DNA from: Serpula lacrymans var. lacrymans S7.9
Lineage: Eukaryota > Basidiomycota > Agaricomycetes > Boletales > Serpulaceae
Length of the DNA: 64,000 bases
Assembly (NCBI RefSeq): GCF_000218685.1
Contig: NW_006763292.1
Coordinates: 1,199,470 to 1,263,469 of the forward strand
Direction of reading: 5' to 3'
This document shows positions 22,066-34,334 of the stretch, piece after piece. Position numbers and translations under genes: made by a program. The number at the start of each line of letters is the position of its first letter. Position 1 is the stretch's first letter. The notes beneath the pieces are model-generated. The model saw only the letters and a program-made list of their open reading frames with translations, ran no database searches and was not told the origin of the DNA.

Positions 22066-22917
22066 CCATGGACCCCATCCCTCCCCAACTGAAAGAATTT
22101 CACTGTGATTGCATCAAGTATTGCAAGGGTGTCCTCAAAAAAATATCCAAAAAAACCTACTACAGGAACAAAGAATTTTGCAAAGGATTATATCCAATGC
22201 AACCAAACAATTTATAGCACAGAAGGCCATAGAACTTGGCTTTTGAGCAGAAGCATCTATCCCATCCTCTCCAACATCTTTGTCAATACCTACAAGGCCA
22301 CTCAAGAAACAAAAAAAAGCCCACAATGCAGTGGAGACACAGCAAAATATAGTCAAGGAAGCATCTGTGTGCCTTTCTATATCTTGTACATATTCCATAT
22401 ATCTAATCTATATTAGTATACATACATAGATCCCCAATCCCCTCGCTTGCAAACTCCTGATTCCTCTAAGCCTCCAAACAGCAGAGATAATTGAGTATCA
22501 CTTAAGGATTTTTCTAATGATCCTGTGGCGGACAATATTTAAGGACTTGATGAAGCCAAGTTACAAGAAATATCTGATCTCACACAGCTTGAAGACCTTT
22601 GAACCACTATCAAATTTGTCAGAGCCATAAATAATGCAAATTTGGATGACCCCAATATCCAAATCCATCCAGAAATGCTTGGGCGGCTTCAAAATCCTCC
22701 CCAACATCCTTGCACCCTCAAGGACCCTCACACATTTTTCTCTCTCAATCTTTTCCTGTCAACAATAAAGACTTCAGAGCAAGTATATAATGATGTTTGC
22801 AAGGCCTATGCACAATTGCATCCAGAACATGCCAGCCTGTGGAAAGGTTTTGAATGCACCACAAGGAGTTATGCCTCATTTGTCTATATCAAAGAGCTGT
22901 TCATGGTATAAGAAGGG
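22066..22917 (+). pseudogene. N-terminal fragment of a CACTA/Tnp2-type transposase
   Basis: From Met 22066 the reading gives FHCDCIKYCKG and a following KKISKKTYYRN, a Cys-rich start seen in agaricomycete Tnp2-like transposases. Broken frames follow to IHPEMLGRLQNPPQHP, FFSLNLFLSTIKTSEQVYNDV and CKAYAQLHPE at 22660-22850, which match the general start of the Tnp2 catalytic half. The family B LTR at 22918 cuts it. No catalytic residues remain in this window. Assignment is by resemblance only. Confidence 0.5.
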
Positions 22918-23284
22918 TGTAACAACTCAAGTTTTTATACTCTAGTGCAGAACTAACACAAGCAGAGATAAGTGAGTGAGGGAGTTGGTAGACTCTCTTA
23001 GGGTAGGACCAAGTTAGCTGTTGGTAGACAACAGGAGGACTTACTGAGGAGTTTTCAATCTATTGGTGGGTATATATACTACTACAATGTGTTTGTACAT
23101 ATGTACTATATAGTTAATAAAAAGGGGTGGCTGATGATATTATAGGGCCAGCCACGAGAAATAAAAGTTCAACCTGAGAATAAATTAAAGAGGAAAGCGC
23201 TGTGTGGCATAAGTGTCTGTATTGGAAATGAAAGTTAAATAGGAGCTTAAAAGTGATGTGGTTGAGAATGTTGTTATTATAACA
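22918..23284 (-). mobile_element. diverged family B solo LTR (367 bp), TSD AAGGG/AAGGA
   Basis: TGTAACAACTCAAG to TTATTATAACA on the plus strand; flanks AAGGG (22913-22917) and AAGGA (23285-23289). It is more diverged than the other B copies and is likely older. Confidence 0.85.
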
Positions 23285-23343
23285 AAGGATAAAAGAAGGG
23301 AATTAAAAAGAAGGGAATTAAAAACTGATAGAAAGCCACCAGA

Positions 23344-23748
23344 TGTTACAACCAAGACTTTAGTTACTCTGGCACACAACTCAGACAATGCTGTAAAGGT
23401 GGTTACCCTTTGGATAGGGCCGAGTTAGTTGTGGGTAAACAACAGGAGGACTTGCTGAGGAGTCTCCTTGATCTATTGGGGTATATATACTACTACAGTT
23501 TGTTTGTACATATGTATTGTACAGTTGATGGAGGCAGTGGCTGATGATGTCATGGGGCACAGCCCATGTGACCAGCTCCACTGCGTGAGAAACTTGTTAT
23601 CTAAAAATAGAAAAGGCAGTGCAGCGCGAGAAGTGGAGTTTGAACAATAATGGAAGGTGGTGCTGCGTGGCACAGGGTGTGAAAACTACAAAAGAAAGTT
23701 GAAGAGGAGAATGAAATTTAAAGGTCCAAAAATTGTGTTATCGTAACA
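23344..23748 (-). mobile_element. family B LTR (405 bp), no clear TSD
   Basis: TGTTACAACCAAGAC to GTTATCGTAACA. It matches 58002-58408 closely. The flanks CCAGA and GCTAT differ, so the site was rearranged or the LTR came from a recombined element. Confidence 0.85.
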
Positions 23749-23786
23749 GCTATGGGATTACAGTTGCACTTAAGTGGGAGTGACAA

Positions 23787-23846
23787 AACCAGATAAACCT
23801 AGTCTCTGCTAAAGTGGCCATTGTTCTCCTAGGAGTTATTGCTATA
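23787..23846 (+). mobile_element. family D (copia) LTR fragment
   Basis: TGACAAAACCAGATAAACC, then CCATTGTTCTCCTAGGAGTTATT, matching parts of the D LTR at 32309 and 53922. Confidence 0.75.
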
Positions 23847-23849
23847 TAG

Positions 23850-26770
23850 GTACTTCCCTTCCATCTTTACATATCACTGATCCACTTTTTGTTCTCACTA
23901 GGTCCAGTTTGTGGTAATGTTCTCCCCAGTTTTTACTAAAAGCAACACAGTAACAGATTCAGGAACATGATATTCCTCTGTTCTCAAACTTTTCAAAGAT
24001 CCTGACAAGCAGAACAAAATTGTAAAGCTTCTCAGATGGTGAAATCAATGAGTTTCTTTTTTGCTGTTTTCTGATTATAAGCTGTTCATTATACACTTCC
24101 ACCAGCCGCTTTTTCCCCAGCCAGTCATTCACCTGAACATTTGTCTCAAAAAATGGTGCTTTAGCCCAAATTAAAGCAAGACAGGTTGCCCTAAAGGCTG
24201 CTACCAATACATCAACTGAGCCACAGCTGTCCTAGTATAGTTATCCATTATATATATAATGTTGATGTCATATACAAAATACATCTGTCTTGATTGCTAT
24301 TACAATTGCAGAAAAATAATTTATATGAGCATATTTAGCAGCTAGCTCAGTATATTGAATATACAACAATGAGATATAGCTTCATTCAAGTGCTATGTCA
24401 CTCTTCAAGTCCTCTCCCGCCAAACAACACCTAGATGATCTCCATGCCACAAACCTCCCCACCTGGTAGCAATCATAATCCTACTATCAGTACCAAACAG
24501 TCAACAGTGACAAGACAACTCTCATACTGGTAGGCTTTTTCTTGCTTCTCTCATATTTATAATTAGTGTTGTCACCAGGCTCACTACTGACATATGGGAA
24601 AGACATCCCAAACATTTGACTCCAATGTTGGGACATTTTCCAAAGTTACAAAGTCTTGGATCAACACTTAAGAAAATAAATATTATTATTCTGAGAGCTA
24701 GTGCCCAGTCAGTGTGATTATGTGCACTGATAAAGAAAAACCGTCATGTGCAAGCTTTTATCATTTAAAAGATTTCTCACCAAAAATGATCTGCTGGTTA
24801 TATTGGGGGATAGAATGCAGCAAATATCTTATAAATCAAATAAGTATTGTCCTAGTAATGAGAAGAAAAGCTCTTGTGTCCTATCTTCTTTTACTGGACA
24901 GATATTTATGCATTCCTGAGAAGGTGTGTTTACAGATCTTGAAACAAAAGTTAACTATTGGTGGTTTTACCAGCTATTAATGTCTGACTAACAATTATCT
25001 ACAAGCCATATCATCATTTATGCTAAACTTTGTCAAACAACCACAGTGAAGCTCTATGATGTATGTGGTTGAGTTTGCTGAAGATAGATGTTATATATGG
25101 TGCTTCTTGTATTATGCTACAAAACTGTGCTCTACACTTGCAGTCTGACAAGAAAAATGGCGATAACAACCCAGAAATCACATTAAAATCAACTGGATCT
25201 CTTACTAGAATCAACTTTTGTATGCATTGCTAAAAACCTATCATATACAGTATAAAATCACTTTAAAAATGTGACTAATTCACTCAAGATAGCACACATG
25301 AAAATCACTAGAAAAATCACCAGCTGAACAGTTGAATTTGGCAAGACAATAGAGCCAGAAAGTATCAGTTGAATTCAGCCATAAAAGGGTTGATTTTAAC
25401 ATGTTTCATAATTATATATTTGATGATTTTCATCGCACACAGGTGAATTTTCACATATAACTGTGTATTTTTTATCTCAAAATGAGTTGATACACAGGGT
25501 GATTTTCACTGCTTTTGGGTTGCACGGTGGAAGTGGTATTGCTTTTTCCCATACATTTACATCCTGTGTCAAATACCAGCATTACACTGTATATTATCTT
25601 GTCTTCCCCTAGACCTCTAGACATAATTATTATCATATCTCTAGATTATTTCATCTTATCTCAATCCTCGTTAGAGCCAGAGATACTTCAGAGGAAGAGA
25701 GAATTGAAATGTGCTTCACACTAGGAGGGGTGTTATGTACTAAGGGAGAACAACACAGCTATTTCACATGAAGAGAGAAAGGAGTCACATACCTATATAT
25801 TACTGGCTACCAGAAACCAGAATAAAGTAGGATAGGCCAGAGACTGCAATAGGTGTGCAGACAAGTAGTTGAAGCTAACCTGCTCAACATCAGGGAGCCA
25901 AGGAAAGAAGGCACTAGAACATTGTGGCAGGGAGAATTGATCTTGGGACTCCATCTTGGCGTGGGTTGTGGTTCTCATGATCTCACTCTTCACTCCCAGA
26001 GGTGCTATACTATTTGAAACATGAATATCTGTCTTCCAAGGCTGCCTTGAAACAGAGACACAAAATAGGGGAAGGGCACAAAAAAATAAAGAGTTCAAGG
26101 TGGTTGTGAGGAATTGAGAAGAGGAAGGTAGTTGTTCCCAACAGATGAAAATAAACTCACTGTGTGCAAGCACTCCTGCAGTTTCTAGTGATTTGCAAAT
26201 CAAACACTGCCCTCAATTGCTCAACAACACTTTTCTTACAAAATTGTTGTAACCAAACATAGCCTTCAACTTTGCAGACCAAACACCAGCATCAGACTGG
26301 GCAACTCAGCACAAAAGGTGTGATGGGTGGGCACAAATGGGAAAATCAACTTGAATAGAGTACTGATGTTGACTCATAATTGTCTTCATCCACAATGTGC
26401 AAGTTAGTGCTGTAATTCTCGCGATTTTGAGAAGAGGGTGTGATAGAAATATTGGAGATAATATAATTCACAAGAGGTATGTGCTTCCTCAATTGAGGGG
26501 AAATGTCCAAGGCTGGCCTTAAAGAAATGGAAGGAATGATGCCCTTGTGGAGAGGACTTTCAGAGAGAGCAAAAGCAGTAAAGGGGTAGGGAAAGTTGGG
26601 AGAGGTTAGCTCATTTTTCTGGAACCTTGTGTTTTGATACAGTGAGAACACATTTTTGTTGGGGAAAAAAATAGCAGAATGAGGACAGATGAATAAGTCC
26701 AGACTAGGTAAGAAGATGTGAACATTGCAGTGGAAAGAAACAACATGATGACACCATGCTGGGCTACCTT
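23850..26770. other. 2.9 kb without a recognised gene
   Basis: AT-rich with short frames only. A frame at 25793-26203 (-) of 136 codons is unrecognised. AGGAGGGGTGTTATGTAC at about 25723 resembles a polypurine tract followed by an LTR start, but no partner is visible. Confidence 0.3.
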
Positions 26771-27773
26771 TCAGATGCTTTGGACACTTTCCACAAACAT
26801 AAAAATATATTGGTACAACTCGACATGAGAGAATACCTGAACATCCCTAAATTCCACGCTCTCCTCCACTACTGCCATTTCATCACATGATTTGGAACCA
26901 CCGACAATTACAACACCGAGATGTTTGAGCGCTTCCATATTGACTTTACCATGGATAATGAAGAAAACAAATTCCCTCACTCCAAATTCCAAGACCAAAG
27001 ACATGTTGTTGCCAAGTATCCTAATAAATGTCAGCAAAGCACTTTGGACGTCATGGAGAAGCATCAGTGCCCTGGATTTGAATCAGCACTCAAAGTCTTC
27101 CTTAACAGTAAACTAACTCACCCAAATACATGTTGTGAAACCAGATTACTACCCCTTCCATTTTAAAATCTCAATATCTTCCATGGCTTCAAACTCTGTT
27201 TAAGTAGCCTAGGCAATGATGTCGACCTGGAGAATAACCAGGTAGATTCTGTCAAAGCCAGGCCAAGTGGAAAAAAAATCTATTGCTGCAGTTTGATACA
27301 GTGGTTGTGATGAACTCTCCTGATTGTGAGGCTACAGGCATAAAAGGTAATGTTTCTCCTACCCTATAACCACAAGCATGTCTAATACTAATGACTGTAT
27401 TCAAGAAATAAGAATTGGGAGATTAAGAGTAATATTTAAACTACCTAAAACACTATACGGTTTCCATGCATCCCCCAATAATTGGTCAAAACATCATTTG
27501 GCATATGTAGAGTGGTATAGCAACCTCAAATCCACAGCTGAAAAGTACCACTTGATGTACTCTGTTAATAAGGTACCTCGAAACACTGAAGGTTTTCCTC
27601 CAGGACAAATCATCCTTTTGTCCAGTATTAGACAGGTTTGTCAACTTATCCCTGCTTTTGGTGGTTTGCATGATACATATCCTCATCATTGGACTTATAG
27701 TGATATTCTGGATGTTTGTCACAAATTTTATCTCAATAACTTTAGTAGCAAATATGCATATCAAACATTATAG
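26771..27773 (+). pseudogene. Plavaka-type transposase relic, C-terminal part
   Basis: Broken plus-strand frames read FHALLHYCHF, TTDNYNTEMFERFHIDF and MDNEENKFPHSKFQDQ (26850-27000). A later stretch reads IGRLRVIFKLPKTLYGF, HHLAYVEWYSNLKSTAEKYH, then SIRQVCQLIPAFGG and DVCHKFYLNNFSSKYAYQTL, ending TAG 27771-27773. The same order is seen in the second Plavaka copy at 60.4-61.7 kb. The N-terminal half is absent or unrecognisable. Confidence 0.75.
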
Positions 27774-27974
27774 TAGTCATATATGGCATTTTAAATTTTA
27801 TGTCTATAATACTATTATTGCTTTTGTTGCTCCTATTGCTTTTATTGCTCATATAACACTATAGTCACTATGATCATACTATAAGTGCTATAGGTGCTAT
27901 AATGGTCTTTATTTGCACATATGTACACACCCCTCTACTATATAGCAAAAAGCTTTTTACTGCTGTACTTATAT
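27690..27974 (+). repeat. TATAG-rich subterminal region and truncated TIR of the Plavaka relic
   Basis: Multiple CTATAGT, ACTATAA and GCTATAG motifs, then CTATATAGCAAAAAGCTTTTTAC, which matches the inner part of the TIR at 2544 and 9853. The outermost CATCAGG is replaced by a family D LTR fragment. Confidence 0.6.
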
Positions 27975-28072
27975 TCAGAGGTGCTACTTGCTTAGGTATA
28001 ATAGCTCCTAGGAGAATAATGTCTGCTTAGCAGCTTTAGCTGAGACTGGGTTTATCCAGTTTTGTTATACAA
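27975..28072 (-). mobile_element. family D (copia) LTR fragment
   Basis: TCAGAGGTGCTACTTGC, then CTCCTAGGAGAA and GGGTTTATCCAGTTTTGTTA match the reverse complement of the 53922 LTR start. The 3' half of the LTR is missing. Confidence 0.75.
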
Positions 28073-28079
28073 TACCTTA

Positions 28080-28920
28080 GGGGATGAATTATTGGCCTAT
28101 AATGTATAATAAGGCCTAGTATCTCCATTGGTATAATACCCTACATGAACAAAGCCTTCAATATGAATGAAGCCTGGCCCTAAACTTGAATATTCACATG
28201 AAGGATAATTCTCTTGACAGATAACTGCATTGGTATTATCCCAAGTTCTCAACCAGGTTATGAAAGAAAGCCTAATTCTAATATTGGTATAATGTTTTAC
28301 GGGGTAAGGCCCTCAACAAAGATATGAGATGAGGCCCAGTATTTCTTCTTAGCCATTATGCGGGGGTTGAAGTCCAGTATTTGTGTTAGGATAATGCCCT
28401 AGACACAAAGCTCCCAACCAAGATATAAATAGAGCCTAATCTCACAATTTGCATGACATTCTAGAGAACAGGACTCTTGACCAATATTTAAAATAAGGCT
28501 TATAATTGAAGATAGAATCAGACAACCATGGTCTCAACCAGTGGGTGGGATAAGATCCAGTCCCTACATTAGGAGAGTACTAATGTCTCAATTGGTGAGT
28601 GGGATAATACTTAGTCCCTGCATTGGGATAGTACCATGGCCTCAACCAGTGCGTCGGATAAGACTCAATCCCTACTTTGGGACAATATCATGGCCTCAAG
28701 GGCTAATCCCTTAATTAGCTACAAGGACCAGGGTATTATCCTAATATGGGTTTAGTCCCTAGTATATTTACATAGACAGGAACAATACTCTGTCTAATTT
28801 CAATGGCCTGGATATTATCCTAGTATGGCTTTCATTCCTAGTATTTGTATAGGGACTAAGGACCAATACCCTAATTACCTTAGGGCCAAGATATTGGGGG
28901 CTTTTAGCCTCATTACTTTG
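28080..28920. repeat. degenerate minisatellite, 54-bp unit, orientation change near 28705
   Basis: Three clear units of exactly 54 bases lie at 28533-28586, 28587-28640 and 28641-28694 (each from CTCAAYYRGTG through GGGATAA and AGTCCCTRC). Similar GGTATAATAC, GGGATAAT and GTCCCTAG motifs continue on both sides. To the right of about 28705 they appear reverse-complemented (GTATTATCCTAATATGG, TTTAGTCCCTAG). Confidence 0.75.
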
Positions 28921-30089
28921 GTAAAGATAAAAATCTTCCTCATTGCTTCCTCCCAATTCCTTTTTGGCTTGGCAGAGAAAATGTCACAAAATAGGTTTAG
29001 AAGCATTTCATCATAATTTGGCCTGCATTTATACTGAGAGAAATACCTCTGGTAATGGAGGTGGGGTTCTCATTGGTTATATACCACTAAGTGTTTGCCA
29101 GTATAATGTTTATTCTGTGTGTACTCAGTACTCTCACTTTTAAGTTTCTTTTTCAGCCCACAGATCCTGCTGACCCATCTGACCACAATGTATGAGATAC
29201 TCCAATGTTTCAAATGGGAAGTTTAAAACCTTTGCTGTAATATTTGGAACACTCTCAGGATGAGCATACTGCAGAGAAGCAATAGGGTGCAGTGATATAA
29301 TTAACAGAATAATCCACCCTAGAGTACCTATTGAAGCTATTGATAGAGAAGAAAGCTATGCAAGTACAGCTAGCATTAAAAAATGTACATATTACTTAAA
29401 GTGTCCTTTTTGCTGTCTTAAGTGTTTAAAATGATATTATAGCAATAGATCTCACAAGGTAGAATAAGTAGGTCTGTTTTCAAATCAATGTTGTAGCCTA
29501 TTAAGATATATGTAGATATAAAAGTACAAAACTGCAAAATTTTGCTAAGTCCCAACACTATCCCAAACTCTCAACCCCTACTGAGTCAACCTGTCAAATG
29601 GGCCTGTCCTGTTTTTCCCTACCAGCCAATTATACTTTAATTTACTTTATAGCTATATGCCTGGCCTTAATATCATTTTTCTCGGACAGGTGTCTACGTT
29701 TTAACCTACTTACCTGTCTTGAGGAGCTTAGTGGCCTTGGTGTAGCAGCTTATAAAATAAAGATAAGACCAGTAAGATTGGTAAGACGCTTGTACATTTT
29801 CTGATGCACCACTCCTTGTCACTATTGTAACATACCTCTATATTTCCCAGTTTAAACACCACATTGTCCATACACCTGTTACTGCAAATAAATGATTTGG
29901 TAAAAAGATAGAATAATGTCTCAGTACCTATATCAGAAATAACAGTTTTAAAGCTTGTTGTATTTCTACAAAGACACATTGCTTTAGATTTGGGTGATGT
30001 TAAAGCTAAATAATATACATATTGACTTAATATTGTGTAACTAGGTACAAACTGGACAAGAATCAATATCAAGTGGGCACTCAATTATC
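28921..30089. other. 1.2 kb without a recognised gene
   Basis: AT-rich with short frames; nothing recognised. Confidence 0.25.
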
Positions 30090-31104
30090 CCTACATTCTC
30101 TGAATCTGAGTCCATTTCAACTGCTTGCTCTTCTGCTTCTGCTAGGGTAAATGTGCCATTCATATAAGTTTTCCAAGCACTTAGAAGCCTGGGGGATGAC
30201 TATGGCAAGGCCAGTCTGACAAAATGCAGGTGTTGGTTTCTAGCACTTTCTATGCCAATTTTATAAAGAGCAATTATAGAAGTGACCACCTTTACTCTGG
30301 GGACTACAATGTGTGGTAAAAGCCAAAGCATATTTGTGAGGCTGGTGCTCATTATGTGATGCTCTAGCATAATTCTATACAAAAACACCCCCAGGTGGAG
30401 CTAACTCAACATGGATAAACTCATAAAAGCTATCATCCCTAGCCTTTATAGCATATCTTCCAAATGCATCACTAGGATCCCTGGCATCCATCCTACACAT
30501 TTGATTCTTTTCCAGGAATTGGTTGAGATCTATATCCTTAATAATATCCATAAGAAGTGACTTTGACAGCAGATTTTTAACCCAGTCAAACTTTGGCTTT
30601 CTCATTGATCCAGCAGAAAATACAATTTGGGCAAGTTTTCCAGGATCTTCAAGCTAGTAAAAATCAGACAGTGAAAAGGCAGTTTAAGCACTAATACTTA
30701 CTCTAATACTTTTTTAATACACTGTAACCTCTGTGACAACCTTGTTTATCCATTTAAGGACACCAGCATGCTCACAAAAGTTGCGCATAACCGACATATC
30801 AATTTCATTTGTTCCAGCATCTTTGACAATATAATTTTGATCAGCTGGAATATACAGCTGCAGGTGCTCCTGTTTAACTTTGAACATAGGGTGGTGATGT
30901 TTTCGGCTATCAGCTTGCTTGCCAAAGCGGATATGGTGCTCCCACTTATTTCTAATTTCATCAGATTCCTAAATCCAATGATGTTTAGGTAGGTCAGAAC
31001 TCAAAAATGATTTTGCATAAAAGGTATGGAATTGACTGTCAAGTATTTCATCTCTCTTTGGATTAGAGAGCTTAAACCTGAAAATATGTATGAGCAGACT
31101 TTTC

Positions 31105-31519
31105 TGTTACAATAACACATTTTTGGACCTTCAATTTTCATTCTCCTCTTTAACCTTTTACTATAGTTTTCTCACATTGTGCCATGCAGCATTTTCCCTT
31201 TTGTTCAAACTCCTCTTTCTCGCCCTGCGCTGCCTCTCTTTTTATTTTAGCTACAAGTCTCTCACGCAGTGGAGCTGGTCACATGGGCTAGGCCCCATGA
31301 CATCATCAGCCACTGCCTCTATCAACTGTACAGTACACATGTACAAACAAACCTGTAGTAGTATATATAGACCAATAGATCAAGGAGACTCCTCAACGAG
31401 TCCTCCTGTTGTATCCTCACAATTAACTTGTTGAAGCCCAAAGGGTAACCACTCCCTCATCATTCTCTCTATAGCTTGTCTGAGTTGTGCGCCAGAGTAA
31501 CAAACTCTTGGTTGTTACA
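31105..31519 (+). mobile_element. solo LTR, family B (415 bp), TSD TTTTC
   Basis: TGTTACAATAACAC to TTGGTTGTTACA; perfect TTTTC repeats at 31100-31104 and 31520-31524. Confidence 0.94.
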
Positions 31520-32308
31520 TTTTCTGCCTTTGGTGGTTTTTCTTGTCAGTTGCATAATTGTGAATTGCATTCAGAACATTTTGGGGGGCATCATTGGATG
31601 CACAATAAGACAAAACATCTGAAAACATATCAGCAGTGCTTTTAGCACAATTTTTTGTGTATAACATATACATCTGCTTCAGGTAAGCAGAAAACATTGC
31701 CTTCTGATAAATGACCTGTTGCATTTACAATCACTTGAGGGATATCCCTGGATTGGCAGTAAGACTTTAGGTCTCACTATATACAAGTATTGCTTTTGGT
31801 ACCATCTGCTCCATATAAGGCATATATTTGCCTCAAGTATGTTGAAATAACTGACTTCTGCAATGGATGTGCTGAGAGAGCCAAGCTATAGACAGCCAGA
31901 GGACTTTGGGCCACTTATTGAACCAACAGAGAGTGGATATCATTAAAGCTGAGATATCTAGCCCCTGAAGTTGTACTGTCTTCAAGTTTGGTGCCCACTA
32001 GTTCAGGTGCTGATAGGGTGGGGATCTGTGTATAAACACTTTTAAGAGTGCTTTGAAAATGTGCCAAATATGTCCTGGATTCCAGTGAGTTATCTGGTGT
32101 CCATGGCAGAGATAGATATGTATGACTCTCAATATTTGAGACATTGAACTTGGAAATAAAGACACATGCATCCAGTGCAAATTGTGCTAACTTGGTATCA
32201 ATGACCTGTGAACAGATAAAGGCAGATTCATTATGATATTTCATGATGGTAGTTGAAACTTAGTTGACTTACTATGAGAGAAGATGCTGCAGCAGTCAAA
32301 ACATTAAG

Positions 32309-32543
32309 TGACAAAACCAGATAAACCCAGTCTCTGCCGAAGCAGCCATTGTTCTCCATGGAGCATAGCCACCACTCCATGAAGTAACCATTGTTCTCCT
32401 AGGAGCATAATTATACTCCTAGGAGTCATTATACTGTAGCGAGTAGCACCTCCAACTATAAGTAGTAGGGGGTTTAGTATAGGAATACCTCAGTTGTTTC
32501 TATAGCCTCTTGGGCAGCGGCTAAGGCATGTTACATTACATTT
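32309..32543 (+). mobile_element. solo LTR, family D (copia, about 235 bp), TSD TTAAG/ATAAG
   Basis: It starts TGACAAAACC and shares GTCTCTGCCGAAGCAGCC, AAGTAGTAGGGGGTTTAG and GCCTCTTGGGCAG with 53922-54115. Flanks TTAAG (32304-32308) and ATAAG (32544-32548) match at four of five bases. The 3' border is less certain than the 5' one. Confidence 0.8.
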
Positions 32544-33327
32544 ATAAGAGATCACCTTAAACTAACATCTGTTGTAGTTTCACTTAGTTTTATTATTAAG
32601 TGCAGTTGGCACATTACACAACAATGACATGACTTCAAGCCAGTGCAGTAAATCATGTTCAAAAAACCTTGGCAGCATGTCTGCAAGGCTGGTGCTGCCA
32701 GACAATGATGCTTTGTGTTAACAAGGTGCTCCCCCCAATATTGAAATAAGTAATACAAATTGTGAGGTGTATTATCCTTAGTACGCTTGGCCATATCTTT
32801 TACATCACCGTTGGGGAGATACAATGTCTCCAGCCCACAGATGTTAAGCCCTAATCCCTCCTTTGGGTCCTGCATAATCTGCATGCACAATCGCAACATA
32901 TCCAGATTCTTTGTGCTCCTTGTATCACGGTGTATGCAAAATGTGTCAGGACATAAGTTTGGATCCAAAATCAACTCCACAAATGATAGATGCTTGGTGT
33001 GGATGACCTTGTCTACACTGACTGCCATCACTGATGATAGCTCTCCTAGTACCCAGTCGATAGCAGTTTCTGTAACTAAGCTGCTAGAGACAATAAAGTC
33101 TTTAATGTATTTGCGTGGCAATGATACCTTCGCAAATACTATAGCTCCTAGTAAGGGCTGCACCAGGTTACTACTTTTAATTTTGGCCAATGCATTTGTG
33201 GCTATCCACCTATAAAAGGAAAAGACGGAGGTGAGTAATAATGTCTTGAAATTGATGTATATAGAAATTGTAGCTGCCTACTCCTTCTCCAACCCATTTC
33301 TCCACTGCATCTCTGTCACCATTGCAA

Positions 33328-33506
33328 GGACCTTTACTCCATTCCACCTTTCATCCTCTACTCTCACCCGTTCACTCCAACAAGTTAGGGAACAAGGTCC
33401 GCAAAAGGGCCTAGCGCATGAGATAAGTCAATCCCCAACCTAGTACTTTGTTCTGCTCTCCACTTCATCTCCAAACTCCATTTTTCTGAAGGTCACAGTT
33501 CTGACA
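33328..33506 (+). mobile_element. family F LTR fragment (3' part)
   Basis: CCTTTACTCC, CTCTACTCTCACCC, AACAAGGTCCGC and GGTCACAGTTCTGACA follow the order of 34793-34974 with scattered changes. The 5' part is missing. Confidence 0.75.
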
Positions 33507-34334
33507 CTACCATCAGTACTGAAGTTGGCACCACTACTACAAAGTGCACTCATCAGACAAAGTAGTTATTTTATTTCATACTCTAACATATTCAGGATCA
33601 TTTACTTTTCCATACTTCTTCCTTTTTATGTCTTGGTTTTCAAACACTTTCCCCATTACACCTCTAGCCTTAGGGCTGGAGATGTCCTTTGCTATTCTCC
33701 TTTTTATTGCCCTAATGGGTTTTCTTAACTATAAATACCACTTCATATCGCAGATCAGAGGATGGGTAGTACTCCCAGGCAGCCAGCACAATGGGTAAGG
33801 ACTAGTAGCTGAGATCTCGCTAACCAGCTCCAAGTTCCGTCAGTGCCTGGATATATTAATAAAGGCCTTGTTCAGGATCATACCTTATCATGGGAATATG
33901 GTTCCTGAACATGCCTGACAAATCTATTATAAGTACATTCTCTCACCTGCTTATTAATCTCTAAAGTTGTACCATAGTTTTTATTTTTCTTATTTGTCAA
34001 TCCCATCTTCAGACCACTTTCTTTTATTCCTTTTTTGGTCTGAAGAGATAGACAATTAGCTATAAATACCCTACATATCCATGTATATTCTCTCATATCT
34101 ATCGATATCTGAGACTCATTAACCTCCTCCTCTCTGCAAGTGCTGAGAGATAGGTTTTGTTTTTGTTTTAGTTAGCTTTGCCTCACAAACATCTTTGTTA
34201 CAAGTCAACCTTTGCTGATACTTGCGTCATGCCGCAATCACTCCTTATGTAAATTACAAGCAGTCCAGAAAAATGGCTAGTTATAATAATGTATACTTCT
34301 ATACTAATATCAGCTCTTTGACAGAGTGGTTATA
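33507..34334. other. 0.8 kb without a recognised gene
   Basis: Short frames only; a T/C-rich stretch at 33590-33720 gives hydrophobic translations that are probably meaningless. Confidence 0.25.

Larger units (their letters stand above)
30090..33190 (-). pseudogene. unrecognised spliced gene, interrupted by two solo LTRs
   Basis: Protein-like minus-strand pieces run in order from Met 33190: VQPLLGAIVFAKVSLPRKY, DWVLGELSSVMAVSVDKVI, DPKEGLGLNICGLETLYL and LFQYWGEHLVNTKHH to about 32555; then 32244-31915 (FALDACVFISKFNVSNIES); 31724-31520 (KAMFSAYLKQMYMLYTKNC); 31080-30740 (YIPADQNYIVKDAGTNEIDM); and 30650-30380 (FDWVKNLLSKSLLMDIIKDI, SFYEFIHVELAPPGG). A family D LTR (32309-32543) lies in a probable intron, and a family B LTR (31105-31519) cuts the coding part. 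I do not recognise the family. It could be a host gene or cargo of an old DNA transposon. Exon borders are approximate. Confidence 0.45.

Noticed and set aside
25723..26230. Possible LTR starting after AGGAGGGG at 25,730
   Set aside because: No second copy, no target duplication and no recognisable upstream pol sequence.
28080..28920. Possible CRISPR array because of regular repeats
   Set aside because: Units are long, degenerate, contiguous without unique spacers, and the genome is eukaryotic.
33525..33798. Hydrophobic frames that could be membrane segments
   Set aside because: T/C-rich low-complexity stretch with overlapping frames in two phases and no gene context.
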